From the NCBI RefSeq assembly GCF_030814315.1, contig NZ_JAUSUV010000004.1, positions 224,484 to 288,483 of the forward strand: a DNA stretch of 64,000 nucleotides. Reading direction: 5' to 3'. The notes under the pieces are model-generated. The model did not search any database. It was not told the origin of the DNA and was given only the letters and a program-made list of their open reading frames with translations. Below are positions 45,999 through 54,718 of this stretch, in pieces (position 1 is the first letter of the stretch; every line of letters starts with the position of its first letter). Made by a program: the position numbers and the translations under genes. Origin of the DNA: Croceifilum oryzae. Its GTDB lineage: Bacteria; Bacillota; Bacilli; Thermoactinomycetales; Thermoactinomycetaceae.

Positions 45999-47054
45999 AT
46001 GGGTCACAAGGACTTTTGGCACAATAAAAAGGTTTTTATTACAGGACATACTGGATTCAAAGGGTCTTGGCTTACATTATGGCTAGCTTCACTAGGGGCA
46101 GATATCGTGGGATATTCATTAGAACCACCATCAAGCCCTTATTTATTTGAACAAGCAAATGTAAGAGAAGTATGTAACTCTCTACAAGGAACAATTACGC
46201 ATTATCCATACTTGCTACATGCCATGGATACAGCACAACCTGAGATCGTTTTCCATTTCGCAGCCCAGCCATTGGTACATACCTCGTATAAACAGCCCCT
46301 TTCCACGTTTGAAACAAATGTGATGGGAACTGCCAATGTTTTAGAAGCAGCAAAAAATGTAGCGAGTGTAAAGGTTGTCATAAATGTAACGAGTGACAAA
46401 TGCTATGAAAATGACGGATTAGGTGGGTATTCCTTTCAAGAGAGTGACCGATTAGGTGGGCATGATCCCTATAGCGCAAGTAAAGCTTGTGCTGAATTAA
46501 TCGCAACCTCTTATCAAAGATCATTTTTCCAAGACTCCCCGCTCCGTTTAGCCTCTGTGCGCGCAGGTAATGTGATTGGCGGAGGGGATTGGGCTGAAGG
46601 TCGTTTATTACCAAATCTCATGAGATGTTATATAAACTCAGAACAACTGTATCTCCGAAACCCCTATGCAGTTCGCCCATGGCAACATGTTCTTGAACCC
46701 CTACACGGATATATGCTCGTAGCAGAACGGTTGTGGGAAGATGAGAAATACGTAGGAGCTTGGAATTTTGGACCCATTAATCAACCTTCTATTACAGTCG
46801 AAAAAATAGCCAAAATGACTATGAAGCTATGGGAGAAAGAATTAGAAGTTATCTATCCTACCTCTTCTTCATTCTATGAATCACAAATCTTGACACTCGA
46901 CAGCACGAAAGCACAAGAAGAACTAGGGTGGACTCCTAAGCTATCAACAGAAGAATCACTTGCTTGGACTGTTGATTGGTATCAGAGATGTATAGCCGGA
47001 GAAGATCTATCTGTGTTTACACTTCAACAAATCAATGCATTTACTACTAAATAA
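45999..47054 (+). CDS. rfbG: CDP-glucose 4,6-dehydratase
   Basis: 351 residues, extended SDR family. NAD loop ITGHTGFKGSWLTLWLASLGA near 13-33, FHFAAQPLV, catalytic NVTSDKCYEN and YSASKACAELIA (Tyr-x3-Lys), SVRAGNVIGGGDWAEGRL and WQHVLEPLHGYM. It turns CDP-glucose into CDP-4-keto-6-deoxyglucose. It starts one base after rfbF stops, so the two are tightly coupled. Confidence 0.95.
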   Translation: MGHKDFWHNKKVFITGHTGFKGSWLTLWLASLGADIVGYSLEPPSSPYLFEQANVREVCNSLQGTITHYPYLLHAMDTAQPEIVFHFAAQPLVHTSYKQPLSTFETNVMGTANVLEAAKNVASVKVVINVTSDKCYENDGLGGYSFQESDRLGGHDPYSASKACAELIATSYQRSFFQDSPLRLASVRAGNVIGGGDWAEGRLLPNLMRCYINSEQLYLRNPYAVRPWQHVLEPLHGYMLVAERLWEDEKYVGAWNFGPINQPSITVEKIAKMTMKLWEKELEVIYPTSSSFYESQILTLDSTKAQEELGWTPKLSTEESLAWTVDWYQRCIAGEDLSVFTLQQINAFTTK

Positions 47055-47068
47055 GGAGTCGCTAAAAA

Positions 47069-48301
47069 GTGAATCATAAAAAATGTCGTTTTTGTCAGTC
47101 CAGCCTAGATCACACTTTTTTGGATTTGGGCGTTTCTCCTCTTGCTAACTCATTTGTAGATTCTGAGGGATTGAACAAGATGGAGCCCTTCTATCCCCTT
47201 CATACATTTGTTTGTAAAAATTGCTTACTCGTTCAACTAAACGAATTTGAATCCCCAGAGAATATCTTTAATCAATATCTGTATTTCAGCTCTTATTCAT
47301 CCAGTTGGCTACTTCACGCTGAAGAATATGTAGAAATGGCAACGAAGCGTTTTCATTTGACAGAAAAATCGCAAATAATCGAAATCGCTAGCAATGATGG
47401 ATATTTACTTCAATATTTTCAAAAGAAAAATATTCCTTCTCTTGGAATTGAACCTGCCAAAAATGTAGCAGAAGCAGCTCTTCAAAAAGGGATAAATACC
47501 ATCTCTGAATTTTTCGGCAATCGATTAGCTAAAGAATTGCGATCTGAAAACATGCAAGCAGATCTAATTGTTGCAAACAACGTACTAGCTCACGTACCTA
47601 ACCTTCATGATTTTGTCGCAGGATTAAAAACGTTATTAAAGACCGATGGAGTGATTACCATCGAGTTTCCTCATTTGTTGCAATTAATCACTCAGAAGCA
47701 ATTTGATACCATTTATCACGAACATTTTTCGTATTTTTCTCTTGTTAGCGTAAAAAGAATTTTATCACACTATCAACTACAGATTGTCGATGTAGAAGAA
47801 CTTTCTACTCACGGAGGATCGTTGAGACTATTTATTAAGCATGAACACAAAGACATAAGAATAAATGCTAGAGTTCAAGATTTAATACAAAAAGAAGTCG
47901 AACAAGGTCTCGATCAGCTAAATAGCTATCTCCAATTTACCAAACAAATCGAAGCGTTGAAGGTCAATACGTTAAAATTCTTTATTGAAGCAAAACAGGA
48001 ACACAAACAAATTGTAGGGTATGGTGCACCAGCGAAAGGCAACACCCTTTTAAACTTCTATGGAGTGGGGAAAGAGTTTCTTCCTTATACAGTGGATGCC
48101 AATCCTCACAAACAAGGGCTATATCTACCAGGTACACGAATTCCCATACAGAATCCAGAGATCCTTAAACAGACTCAACCAGACTATCTCTTAATCCTGC
48201 CCTGGAACTTAAGAGAAGAAATTGTGGAGCAGTGCTCTTTTATTCGTGAATGGGGAGGAAAGTTCGTAGTCATCATCCCAGAGGTTGAAGTGATTGAGTA
48301 G
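47069..48301 (+). CDS. Sugar C-methyltransferase (TylC3/NovU-type), SAM-dependent
   Basis: 410 residues from GTG 47069 with AAGGAG upstream. An N-terminal zinc-finger-like region CRFCQSSLDHTFLDLGVSPLANSF...CKNCLLVQL has four Cys. A SAM-binding core IIEIASNDGYLLQYFQ follows near 108-123, and the C-terminal part has VGYGAPAKGNTLLNFYG. This three-part layout is that of C-3/C-5 methyltransferases acting on nucleotide-linked 4-keto-deoxysugars. In this cluster it should methylate the CDP-keto sugar, giving a branched sugar. Confidence 0.88.
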   Translation: MNHKKCRFCQSSLDHTFLDLGVSPLANSFVDSEGLNKMEPFYPLHTFVCKNCLLVQLNEFESPENIFNQYLYFSSYSSSWLLHAEEYVEMATKRFHLTEKSQIIEIASNDGYLLQYFQKKNIPSLGIEPAKNVAEAALQKGINTISEFFGNRLAKELRSENMQADLIVANNVLAHVPNLHDFVAGLKTLLKTDGVITIEFPHLLQLITQKQFDTIYHEHFSYFSLVSVKRILSHYQLQIVDVEELSTHGGSLRLFIKHEHKDIRINARVQDLIQKEVEQGLDQLNSYLQFTKQIEALKVNTLKFFIEAKQEHKQIVGYGAPAKGNTLLNFYGVGKEFLPYTVDANPHKQGLYLPGTRIPIQNPEILKQTQPDYLLILPWNLREEIVEQCSFIREWGGKFVVIIPEVEVIE

Positions 48302-48320
48302 ATAATAGCTTTTATACTCA

Positions 48321-48362
48321 ATAGCAACCCCTTCTGAATAATCTATCAGAAGGGGTTGCTAT
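48321..48362. terminator. Bidirectional terminator between the two halves of the CDP-sugar cluster
   Basis: 17-bp perfect stem ATAGCAACCCCTTCTGA / TCAGAAGGGGTTGCTAT with an 8-base loop; the convergent reductase gene ends inside it. Confidence 0.9.
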
Positions 48363-49257
48363 CATTATTTTTCCACCATTGAATCGACTCTTCTATACCC
48401 GAATCCAGCGTGTGTTTTGGACTAAATCCAACTATATGTCTTAATCGCTCCGCATTCGCTGCCATAAAGGTTGATTCGTTTTCAGGATACGGAATCGCTC
48501 CAAACTGAATGGGCTGATGATATCCCAACTTTTGCGCGATTTTTAAAATTAATTCCTTCACTTGGACCGGCTGGCCTGAAGCAATGTTAACAGTTCCTTG
48601 AATATCGCTTTCCAGAAGTGCTACAAAAGCATTGGCTACATCTTTTACGTGTAAAAAATCACGATACTGTTCCCCATGTGTACATAAGATCTCTTCTTTA
48701 TGTAGGATAGAAGAAATAACAGAAGGAACCAGTCTTCTTGGATGCTCATTTGGACCGTATAAAAAAAACACTCTTCCCCAGCCATAACTCAAACCCACTA
48801 ACTCTGAAAATGAGTGCACTAATAATCGTAATGCATTTTTTGATGCGGCATAAGGCGTTTTATAGGAGCAAGGGGTTGTCTCTTCTGTAAGGTATCCATA
48901 ATCCCAGTCATACTCTGCACATGTACCAGCTACCACTACTCTTTGCCCACCATGATCAACGAAATGTGAGATTAGTTCTATACTTGATTGAACCCATTGA
49001 TAATTATCCTTGGACATCCAGTATTGTCCGGGAGTCGCTTCCCATGCTAAGTGAAGCAAATGAGTGGGCTTCACTTGCTTCATAACTTCTTTTATATCTT
49101 GGAAATGAAGCAAATTAACGTTATGCCATTGATACTGATTAGACGAATCCACTACCTTCGTACTCGTTGCGTGAACTTCATACCCTTTTTCAAGCAATGG
49201 CTGTAATACATTCTTTCCGATCCAACCGTTAGCTCCCGTTACTAAAACCTTCTTCAT
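48346..49257 (-). CDS. NAD-dependent epimerase/reductase for a nucleotide deoxysugar
   Basis: About 303 residues from ATG 49257, which overlaps the stop of the 3,5-epimerase gene (ATGA). NAD loop VTGANGWIGKNVLQPLL, LLHLAWEATPGQYW, Tyr-x3-Lys in TPYAASKNALRLL and NIASGQPVQVKELI. It resembles RfbJ/tyvelose-type and other 4-ketoreductases of the extended SDR family. It likely reduces the C-4 ketone in the last step to the CDP-deoxysugar. It is read with the epimerase as a two-gene unit convergent with rfbF-rfbG. Confidence 0.82.
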   Translation of the reverse strand: MKKVLVTGANGWIGKNVLQPLLEKGYEVHATSTKVVDSSNQYQWHNVNLLHFQDIKEVMKQVKPTHLLHLAWEATPGQYWMSKDNYQWVQSSIELISHFVDHGGQRVVVAGTCAEYDWDYGYLTEETTPCSYKTPYAASKNALRLLVHSFSELVGLSYGWGRVFFLYGPNEHPRRLVPSVISSILHKEEILCTHGEQYRDFLHVKDVANAFVALLESDIQGTVNIASGQPVQVKELILKIAQKLGYHQPIQFGAIPYPENESTFMAANAERLRHIVGFSPKHTLDSGIEESIQWWKNNDSNPF

Positions 49258-49787
49258 AGTCCAAAATCCTCGTAAGCTAAGTCTTTTTCCGAAATAGCAG
49301 TATGCTCTGGATCTGGCCACTGTATCTGGAAAGCCGGGTCATTAAAGCGTACGCCTCGCACACTCTCTGGATGAAAATATTGTCCCATCTGGTAAAAAAC
49401 CTCGGTATCATCCTCTAATGTTTGGAAGCCATGAGCAAATCCCTCAGGGATATACAAACTATTTCTATTTTCGCCTCCTAGCATAACAGAGGTCCACTTT
49501 TTAAAGGTAGCTGACTCAGGACGCAAGTCAACAATGACATCATAAATGGCGCCTTTTACACAATGAACTAATTTAACTTCCTCATATGGAGGAGCCTGAT
49601 AGTGCATTCCTCGAATCGTTCCTTTCTTTTTATTCACAGAGATGTTGCATTGAACCCAATTACTAGTTAATCCCTGTGCTGAAAATTCTTTTTCACACCA
49701 CGTCCTTGCAAATAAACCTCGATGATCGATAATGGGCTCTAATTCAATGACATACGCACCTTCTAATTCTAGTTCTTTAAAAATCAT
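49254..49787 (-). CDS. rfbC: 4-keto-6-deoxysugar 3,5-epimerase (RfbC/RmlC family)
   Basis: 177 residues, one cupin-like jelly roll. Family marks: DHRGLFARTW near 23-32, NISVNKKKGTIRGMHYQAPPYEEVKLVHCVKGAIYDVIVDLR (His in RGMH is catalytic), YIPEGFAHGFQTLED (second His) and YFHPESVRGVRFNDPAFQIQWP. It epimerises C3 and/or C5 of the keto sugar, before the reductase acts. In a CDP-sugar cluster it points to an L- or altered-configuration product. Confidence 0.9.
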   Translation of the reverse strand: MIFKELELEGAYVIELEPIIDHRGLFARTWCEKEFSAQGLTSNWVQCNISVNKKKGTIRGMHYQAPPYEEVKLVHCVKGAIYDVIVDLRPESATFKKWTSVMLGGENRNSLYIPEGFAHGFQTLEDDTEVFYQMGQYFHPESVRGVRFNDPAFQIQWPDPEHTAISEKDLAYEDFGL

Positions 49788-49892
49788 TGAACACCACTCG
49801 CTCTCCTAGAAACTAAAAAACCATTTATCTCCATATTTATACCTAAATATAGAGTACATGACTAAAACATGTCTGATAAAGTAGTTTTTGAT

Positions 49893-49919
49893 AAAAAAAA
49901 GCGACCTTCGTGGGGTCGC
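49893..49919 (-). terminator. Terminator at the end of the thiF operon
   Basis: GCGACC/GGTCGC stem with 7-base loop and eight T on the minus strand. Confidence 0.8.
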
Positions 49920-49929
49920 CTTTACGATT

Positions 49930-51303
49930 CTAAGAACGTAAGCTTTGATTATATTCAGGTGCTAACACAATATTTGTATAGGTTCCTTTACCTGATACGT
50001 AATAATAAGCATGCTCAATTCCAGCTGGAATAAAGATAGAAGCTGGACTATGAACCACCTGCTCTTCTCCCTCCATTTGCACGCAACAAATTAAACCAGT
50101 TCCGTCCGGACGATCTCCCCAAAAGACAAACACACTATCGCAATCATGTGTATGACGATCCACATGATTTTCAGGTTCATTATCTTCGAAAGTGCGCTGG
50201 ATCGCATATAAGGTAGAGCGAGAATCCACCCGATGATCCATAAGTACCCACCGAGTTCCGGGTCCGTTACGATGATATTTTAATTCAGAAGCTCCCTTTT
50301 CAAATGGACTCCCCACTCGTAAGGCAGTAGATAGCACAGGAGAGTCTAACTGGGGTCTCTCCCCTATTACCTTCCTCTTCCGCCCAACCTGCTCTGGAGG
50401 AAACATTTCATAGGTATGAGCCTCTTTTTGTACAGCTTGTACATGATATCTAGATGTGTGTGTAAATGCATTTTTTCCTACGATCGGCCTCAAGTGATCA
50501 GGGCGAAATCCAGTTGTCCATTGGACTGCATGAGATAGCTCAGGAATTCTTTCTAATGGAAAGTGCTGAAATCCTATTTTCTCTTTTAAGATGACGGCTA
50601 GTTGAAGAAGATCCACGATGCCAGTTCTTTCTCCAATCCCCAGTATCGAAGTATCGATAACCGAAGCTCCTGCATCAATAGCAGCTAATGCATTGGCTGT
50701 TGCCAGCCCTAGATCATTATGCAAATGGACCTCGATATCAGAGTGAATCTCTTCGACAGCCCGTTTCACAGTCTCTCCACACTCATTAGGTGTCCAGATT
50801 CCGATTGTATCCGCTAGGCTAATTCGATCAGCCCCTGCTCCTACTGCCGCTTTTCCCAGATAGAAAAGATCTTCCCATGAAGTGCGAGAGGCATCCTCAA
50901 TCGTAAACCGAACTTGGAGCCCTAACTTCTTTGCTTCTTCAATCGCATAGGCTACTCGATCTTTTATCTGAGCAGGTGATTTATCCCCAAACTTAGCAGT
51001 AAGCGAAATCGGGTTAATTGAAGCCCAAATCCCGATCCAGTCTGCACCAGCCCGATGAACAGCTTGGACTTCCTCTGAAATCGCTCGTGCATGCATAAGC
51101 GTTTCCGCGCGTCTAGAAGCGCTTGCTACCTCTTTACAAACTTGTTCATCTTCTGCTGAAATCCCCGGATGACCCACTTCCACGATATCGACCTGAAACT
51201 CTTCTAACAGGCGAAGAAGATGGATTTTATCTTGACTATGGAAGCGAACTCCCGATTGCTGTTCGCCTTCTCTTAGTGTAGAGTCTAGTATTTTTAGACG
51301 CAA
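49930..51303 (-). CDS. LeuA/homocitrate-synthase-like enzyme fused to a C-terminal cupin
   Basis: 457 residues from a TTG start with GGAGGAG upstream. Residues 1-~275 form a DRE-TIM barrel of the isopropylmalate/homocitrate/citramalate synthase group: DSTLREGEQQSG (metal Asp, Arg), EVGHPGIS, ASINPIS, SLADTIGIWTP and HLHNDLGLATAN (HxH metal ligands). The usual LeuA regulatory domain is missing. From ~345 a cupin follows with HVDRHTHDCDSVFVFWGD and IPAGIEHAYYY, which carry the His ligands of metal cupins. It should condense a 2-oxo acid with an acyl-CoA; substrates are unknown. Last gene of an operon with two E1-like proteins. Confidence 0.8.
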   Translation of the reverse strand: MRLKILDSTLREGEQQSGVRFHSQDKIHLLRLLEEFQVDIVEVGHPGISAEDEQVCKEVASASRRAETLMHARAISEEVQAVHRAGADWIGIWASINPISLTAKFGDKSPAQIKDRVAYAIEEAKKLGLQVRFTIEDASRTSWEDLFYLGKAAVGAGADRISLADTIGIWTPNECGETVKRAVEEIHSDIEVHLHNDLGLATANALAAIDAGASVIDTSILGIGERTGIVDLLQLAVILKEKIGFQHFPLERIPELSHAVQWTTGFRPDHLRPIVGKNAFTHTSRYHVQAVQKEAHTYEMFPPEQVGRKRKVIGERPQLDSPVLSTALRVGSPFEKGASELKYHRNGPGTRWVLMDHRVDSRSTLYAIQRTFEDNEPENHVDRHTHDCDSVFVFWGDRPDGTGLICCVQMEGEEQVVHSPASIFIPAGIEHAYYYVSGKGTYTNIVLAPEYNQSLRS

Positions 51304-51322
51304 TCTCGTTCTCCTCCACTTG

Positions 51323-52363
51323 TTACTTTGTTTGTAAGAATTGTTCGGTTGCTTTTAGAAGCTGATCTCTATTCTTTTCGTATAGAGCCCAGTGTGTTGC
51401 TTCTGGAATGACAACCTCTTTTTTATCCTTCACGCCTGTTAGCTTCTGCAACAGATTTTTCTCTGCAAAGAAATCCGAATCTCCATAGATGACAAGCGTA
51501 GGAGTAGTGATTTTGGATAAGTCATAGAGTGGACGGTTTGACCAAATCGAAAATAAATCTTGCAACGGTCCCATAGGGCGACGAATCGCTTGGTTCTCCC
51601 TCGTTTTGCTTGTTTCATCAGACTCTATAAACGTAGCTCGCACTTTTTTCATCGCATCGTCTGAAGCAAGTGCTTTTCCGTTCATCATCATGTGCCAGTG
51701 ATGCATACCATTGTCAAAGTCGATTACTTGATAAGCAGGAGACTTAGAATTAAATTCACCAGGTTTTTCTGGTGATTCAAATGACTTCGTCATAGAAGGA
51801 AGAGAAAAGCCGTGCATAAATCCATAGAGAACTAATCTATTTACATTTTCTGGTTTTTGAGCGGCGTATTCACCTGCTACTACCGCCCCCCAAGACCAAC
51901 CTACAATACTTATCTTCTCTACTTTTTGTGTTTTCTTAATGTGGTCCACAGTCGCAGCGAGGTCCTTTATCGCTTCTGTATGGGTAACCACGGGTTTGTT
52001 CTGATTAGGAGGTTGTTTCATTTCCTCCGGACGAGTAGATCCTCCGAACCCTCTAAAGTCCATCGCCCATGTATCGTACCCTTTGCTAGCTAAATCATCC
52101 ATCCATGAGTAGCCAGGTACATCAAATGCTTTTGCAGTCGGAACACTAAAAGGCTCTAGAAAAAGAACGGCTTCTTTTGCATTAGACTGTTTCTTATGGC
52201 GGAGATAAATTTGAGTCCCGCCCTCGGATGGTATTTTCGTTTCTTCTAAGGAAATCGACTCTTTCGTTTGATTCGAATTTGTATTTGATTGACATCCGCT
52301 TAGGATGCTAGTTATGCCAATCGATATAACAGCTAGTACAGGTAAGACTTTTTTGAAATTCAT
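51323..52363 (-). CDS. Lipoprotein alpha/beta hydrolase
   Basis: About 346 residues from ATG 52363 with GGAGG upstream. Signal peptide ends in lipobox ILSGC, so it should be anchored outside the membrane. Alpha/beta-hydrolase parts: DFRGFGGS, nucleophile elbow GWSWGAVVAGE, acid in YGDSDFF and late His in EATHWALYEK. It is like esterases, thioesterases or haloperoxidase-like hydrolases. It sits between DUF441 and the LeuA/cupin gene in the same operon, so it may act on an exported product. Confidence 0.85.
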   Translation of the reverse strand: MNFKKVLPVLAVISIGITSILSGCQSNTNSNQTKESISLEETKIPSEGGTQIYLRHKKQSNAKEAVLFLEPFSVPTAKAFDVPGYSWMDDLASKGYDTWAMDFRGFGGSTRPEEMKQPPNQNKPVVTHTEAIKDLAATVDHIKKTQKVEKISIVGWSWGAVVAGEYAAQKPENVNRLVLYGFMHGFSLPSMTKSFESPEKPGEFNSKSPAYQVIDFDNGMHHWHMMMNGKALASDDAMKKVRATFIESDETSKTRENQAIRRPMGPLQDLFSIWSNRPLYDLSKITTPTLVIYGDSDFFAEKNLLQKLTGVKDKKEVVIPEATHWALYEKNRDQLLKATEQFLQTK

Positions 52364-52378
52364 TTTTACTTCCTCCAT

Positions 52379-52828
52379 CTATGTCGAAACAAAATACTTG
52401 GAAATGGCAATCAATCCAGCTGCGATAATAAGCCCTGCTGGGAGACCACGGAAAAAGAGAACAGCAACAAGCGTGCCGATGATAACACCAAATAAGATAA
52501 CAGGCTGAGTAGTGAGAACTCCAATCCCTTTTCCGCCCACATAAGAAACGAGAAACCCAGCTAGAAGAGCAAATAACCCGATCGGGGAGAATAATTCCTT
52601 GGCTAAAGCAAGTAAGTTTAACTTCTCATTTGTTAAAGGGAACAAGAGAAAAATCATCAAAAAGAAAATCCCTACATGGAAAGAATGTTTCTGTAACAAC
52701 GTAATCATCGGCTTCCATTGGATCAAGTAAACCAAGAGCAATACCACAGCGGCGGATGCTAACCAATAATCTTTGAAAATAGCGGATACCCCCGCAATGA
52801 GTAAAAAAGCAATCACTACCTGAATCAT
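52379..52828 (-). CDS. DUF441 membrane protein
   Basis: 149 residues with four or five membrane segments. DUF441 signs: FKDYWLASAAVVLLLVY, LLAGFLVSYVGGKGIGVL and PVILFGVIIGTLVAVLFFRGLPAGLI with conserved Gly. Function unknown; the family is usually stand-alone. Here it is locked in a five-gene operon, so a transport role for the product is possible. It starts 13 bases after the second thiF-like gene, and its stop TAG is followed by the hydrolase ribosome site. Confidence 0.88.
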   Translation of the reverse strand: MIQVVIAFLLIAGVSAIFKDYWLASAAVVLLLVYLIQWKPMITLLQKHSFHVGIFFLMIFLLFPLTNEKLNLLALAKELFSPIGLFALLAGFLVSYVGGKGIGVLTTQPVILFGVIIGTLVAVLFFRGLPAGLIIAAGLIAISKYFVST

Positions 52829-52841
52829 CTTAATCCCTCAC

Positions 52842-53702
52842 CTATAAAACGGTATTGTCCCAGTACCCATCCGCTGGCGTTTGAACCTCTACCATCTGCT
52901 GACTTGCCAAGTTGATACGAATTAAGTCTGGACCCACAACTGGTTTTAGATCCTCTCGTTTTACCAGAAACTTAAACGCTTCAAAACTAGCCAAAACGCC
53001 TACTATATTTGCCACTGGAGCAAGAACGGCCCATGGAGCCTCTTTTTTTACATAAGAATTTGCCCAGTTTTCGTCTGCACCGTATTGAACTGAGTGCACA
53101 GCTCGTCCATCTTTTAAGGCATTAATCTTCTGTTTCATTTCTTCGGTCAAAGGTTGTTGATAGGAAGGGTGGCTTAAAACCACTTCATATGGCGCCGAAG
53201 TAGGAGTAAGCGACATAACGCCTCCTCTAAATGGTGGGGTTACAGCAATCCAGATAGAAGGAATCCCTAGTTCCGCCGCTGTACGATGAATAATCACTCG
53301 TGCGACAAGATTATCTGTTGCATCGATGATCACATCCGCGCCTTGTAACAGCTCTCTCGCATTCTCTTCTGTTACAAATTGCTCTGTTACCTTTACTTGG
53401 ATATCCGGGTTGATATCTTCTAATGTTTCTCTAGCAGATTCTGCTTTGCTTTTATCAATTCGGCTCACAGAGCTAAGCATTTGTCTGTTCAAATTACTCG
53501 CTTCAAATACATCACGATCAATCACATGGATATGTCCAACGCCCATGCGAGCTAGCTGAATAAGAGTAATTCCTCCCACTCCACCTGCTCCTACTACTGT
53601 GACACGTCCATTCCGGAGTTTTTCTTGCTCTTCTTTGGAAATAACGCCTACGTTACGAACAAAGCTTGCTTCATATAGATTTTGTATAGTTTGGGTTTCC
53701 AT
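52842..53702 (-). CDS. E1/ThiF-like adenylyltransferase, second of a tandem pair
   Basis: 286 residues. ATP loop VVGAGGVGGITLIQLARMGVG near 36-56, DRDVFEASNLNRQ (Asp and Arg) near 62-74, then ADVIIDATDNLVARVIIH. The later Cys-x2-Cys zinc pairs and catalytic Cys of MoeB/ThiF are absent, so it may adenylate without forming a thioester. The C-terminus ends with a short conserved tail DGYWDNTVL that aligns with the tail of the other copy. AGGAGG precedes its ATG. It likely activates a carboxylate or a peptide C-terminus. Confidence 0.85.
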   Translation of the reverse strand: METQTIQNLYEASFVRNVGVISKEEQEKLRNGRVTVVGAGGVGGITLIQLARMGVGHIHVIDRDVFEASNLNRQMLSSVSRIDKSKAESARETLEDINPDIQVKVTEQFVTEENARELLQGADVIIDATDNLVARVIIHRTAAELGIPSIWIAVTPPFRGGVMSLTPTSAPYEVVLSHPSYQQPLTEEMKQKINALKDGRAVHSVQYGADENWANSYVKKEAPWAVLAPVANIVGVLASFEAFKFLVKREDLKPVVGPDLIRINLASQQMVEVQTPADGYWDNTVL

Positions 53703-53721
53703 TTTGTTTTCCTCCTAAATT

Positions 53722-54585
53722 TTAGAGATGTGCATAATTCCAACCACCGTCTGGTGCTGTTTTAATTTGGACAGGTTGCTCTGCATCCAGATTAATGAGT
53801 AACGCCTTAGGTGCAGGAACCGAAGGAGTACGTTTCGTGATGATCTGAACTGCTTCGTGGAAACTAAAAGTAGCTAAAAGCATTGCCCGTACGGGTGTAA
53901 TAATCCAGCCAGCTTTTCCTTCGCAAAATTGCTCGGCCCATTCCTTTGGAGCCCCTTGTTCCACTGAATATCTAGCTCGTTCTTTTTTTATGTCTGCAAT
54001 CTGTTGTCGCACACTTTCGTCCGTAAGTTTAACGCCCTTGCCAGGTAGATTTAAGATATCTTCATAATGAACCCCATCTGGAAAAAATGAGGATACAAAG
54101 CCCCGATTAGGTGGGCTCCCTGACATGCCCACACTTGGAATCCCTAGCTCCCGTGCCGTTCGATGGATAATAACCCGTGAAGGCATGTCGTCGACTGCTT
54201 CAATCACCACATCGTGATCTTTAATGAGCTCAATTACATTTGCTTCATCCACCATGGTTTGGACAAATCGAGTTGATATGTATGGATTGATATCTTTTAC
54301 TGTTTTCTCAGCTACTTTTGCCTTCGCTTCTCCTAAAACAGAAGTAGATGCGAGCATCTGACGATTCATATTTGAGACTTCAAACTCGTCTGCATCCACA
54401 CCCGTGATATGCCCAATTCCCATACGAGCACAAAGGATCGCTTGAACCCCTCCTACTCCCCCTAATCCAAAAATAACGACTTTCGCTTCTTTTAATGTAA
54501 GTTGTTCTGCTTCTGAATAGACACCGACGTTTTTCTTAACTAATTCCCAGTAAAAATCGGATTCGTTTTGAAATGATTGGAACAT
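53722..54585 (-). CDS. E1/ThiF-like adenylyltransferase, first of a tandem pair
   Basis: 287 residues. ATP loop VIFGLGGVGGVQAILCARMGIG near 36-57, DADEFEVSNMNRQM near 62-75, DVVIEAVDDMPSRVIIH near 124-140; tail DGGWNYAHL. It aligns along its length with the 52842-53702 protein, from which it differs in active-site surroundings, so the two may form a heterodimer or have split tasks. It is the first gene of the operon (GGAGGT before ATG). It lacks a rhodanese partner and zinc Cys pairs. Confidence 0.85.
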   Translation of the reverse strand: MFQSFQNESDFYWELVKKNVGVYSEAEQLTLKEAKVVIFGLGGVGGVQAILCARMGIGHITGVDADEFEVSNMNRQMLASTSVLGEAKAKVAEKTVKDINPYISTRFVQTMVDEANVIELIKDHDVVIEAVDDMPSRVIIHRTARELGIPSVGMSGSPPNRGFVSSFFPDGVHYEDILNLPGKGVKLTDESVRQQIADIKKERARYSVEQGAPKEWAEQFCEGKAGWIITPVRAMLLATFSFHEAVQIITKRTPSVPAPKALLINLDAEQPVQIKTAPDGGWNYAHL

Positions 54586-54676
54586 GTCGACCTCCTGGTT
54601 ATGTATTTCAATACCCTCTATCTTATCGTGGGTACGAATAGAAGGTAATGGTCCATAAGAGCCATCATTTTGTGTA

Positions 54677-54718
54677 TAAAAAACAAATAAACCGCGACTT
54701 TGGTTTTAGCCGCGGTTT
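54677..54718 (-). terminator. Terminator after the CgeB-like gene
   Basis: 8-bp stem AAACCGCG / CGCGGTTT (54689-54696 with 54711-54718) followed on the minus strand by ATTTGTTTTTT. The glycosyltransferase stop codon lies near the stem. Confidence 0.8.
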
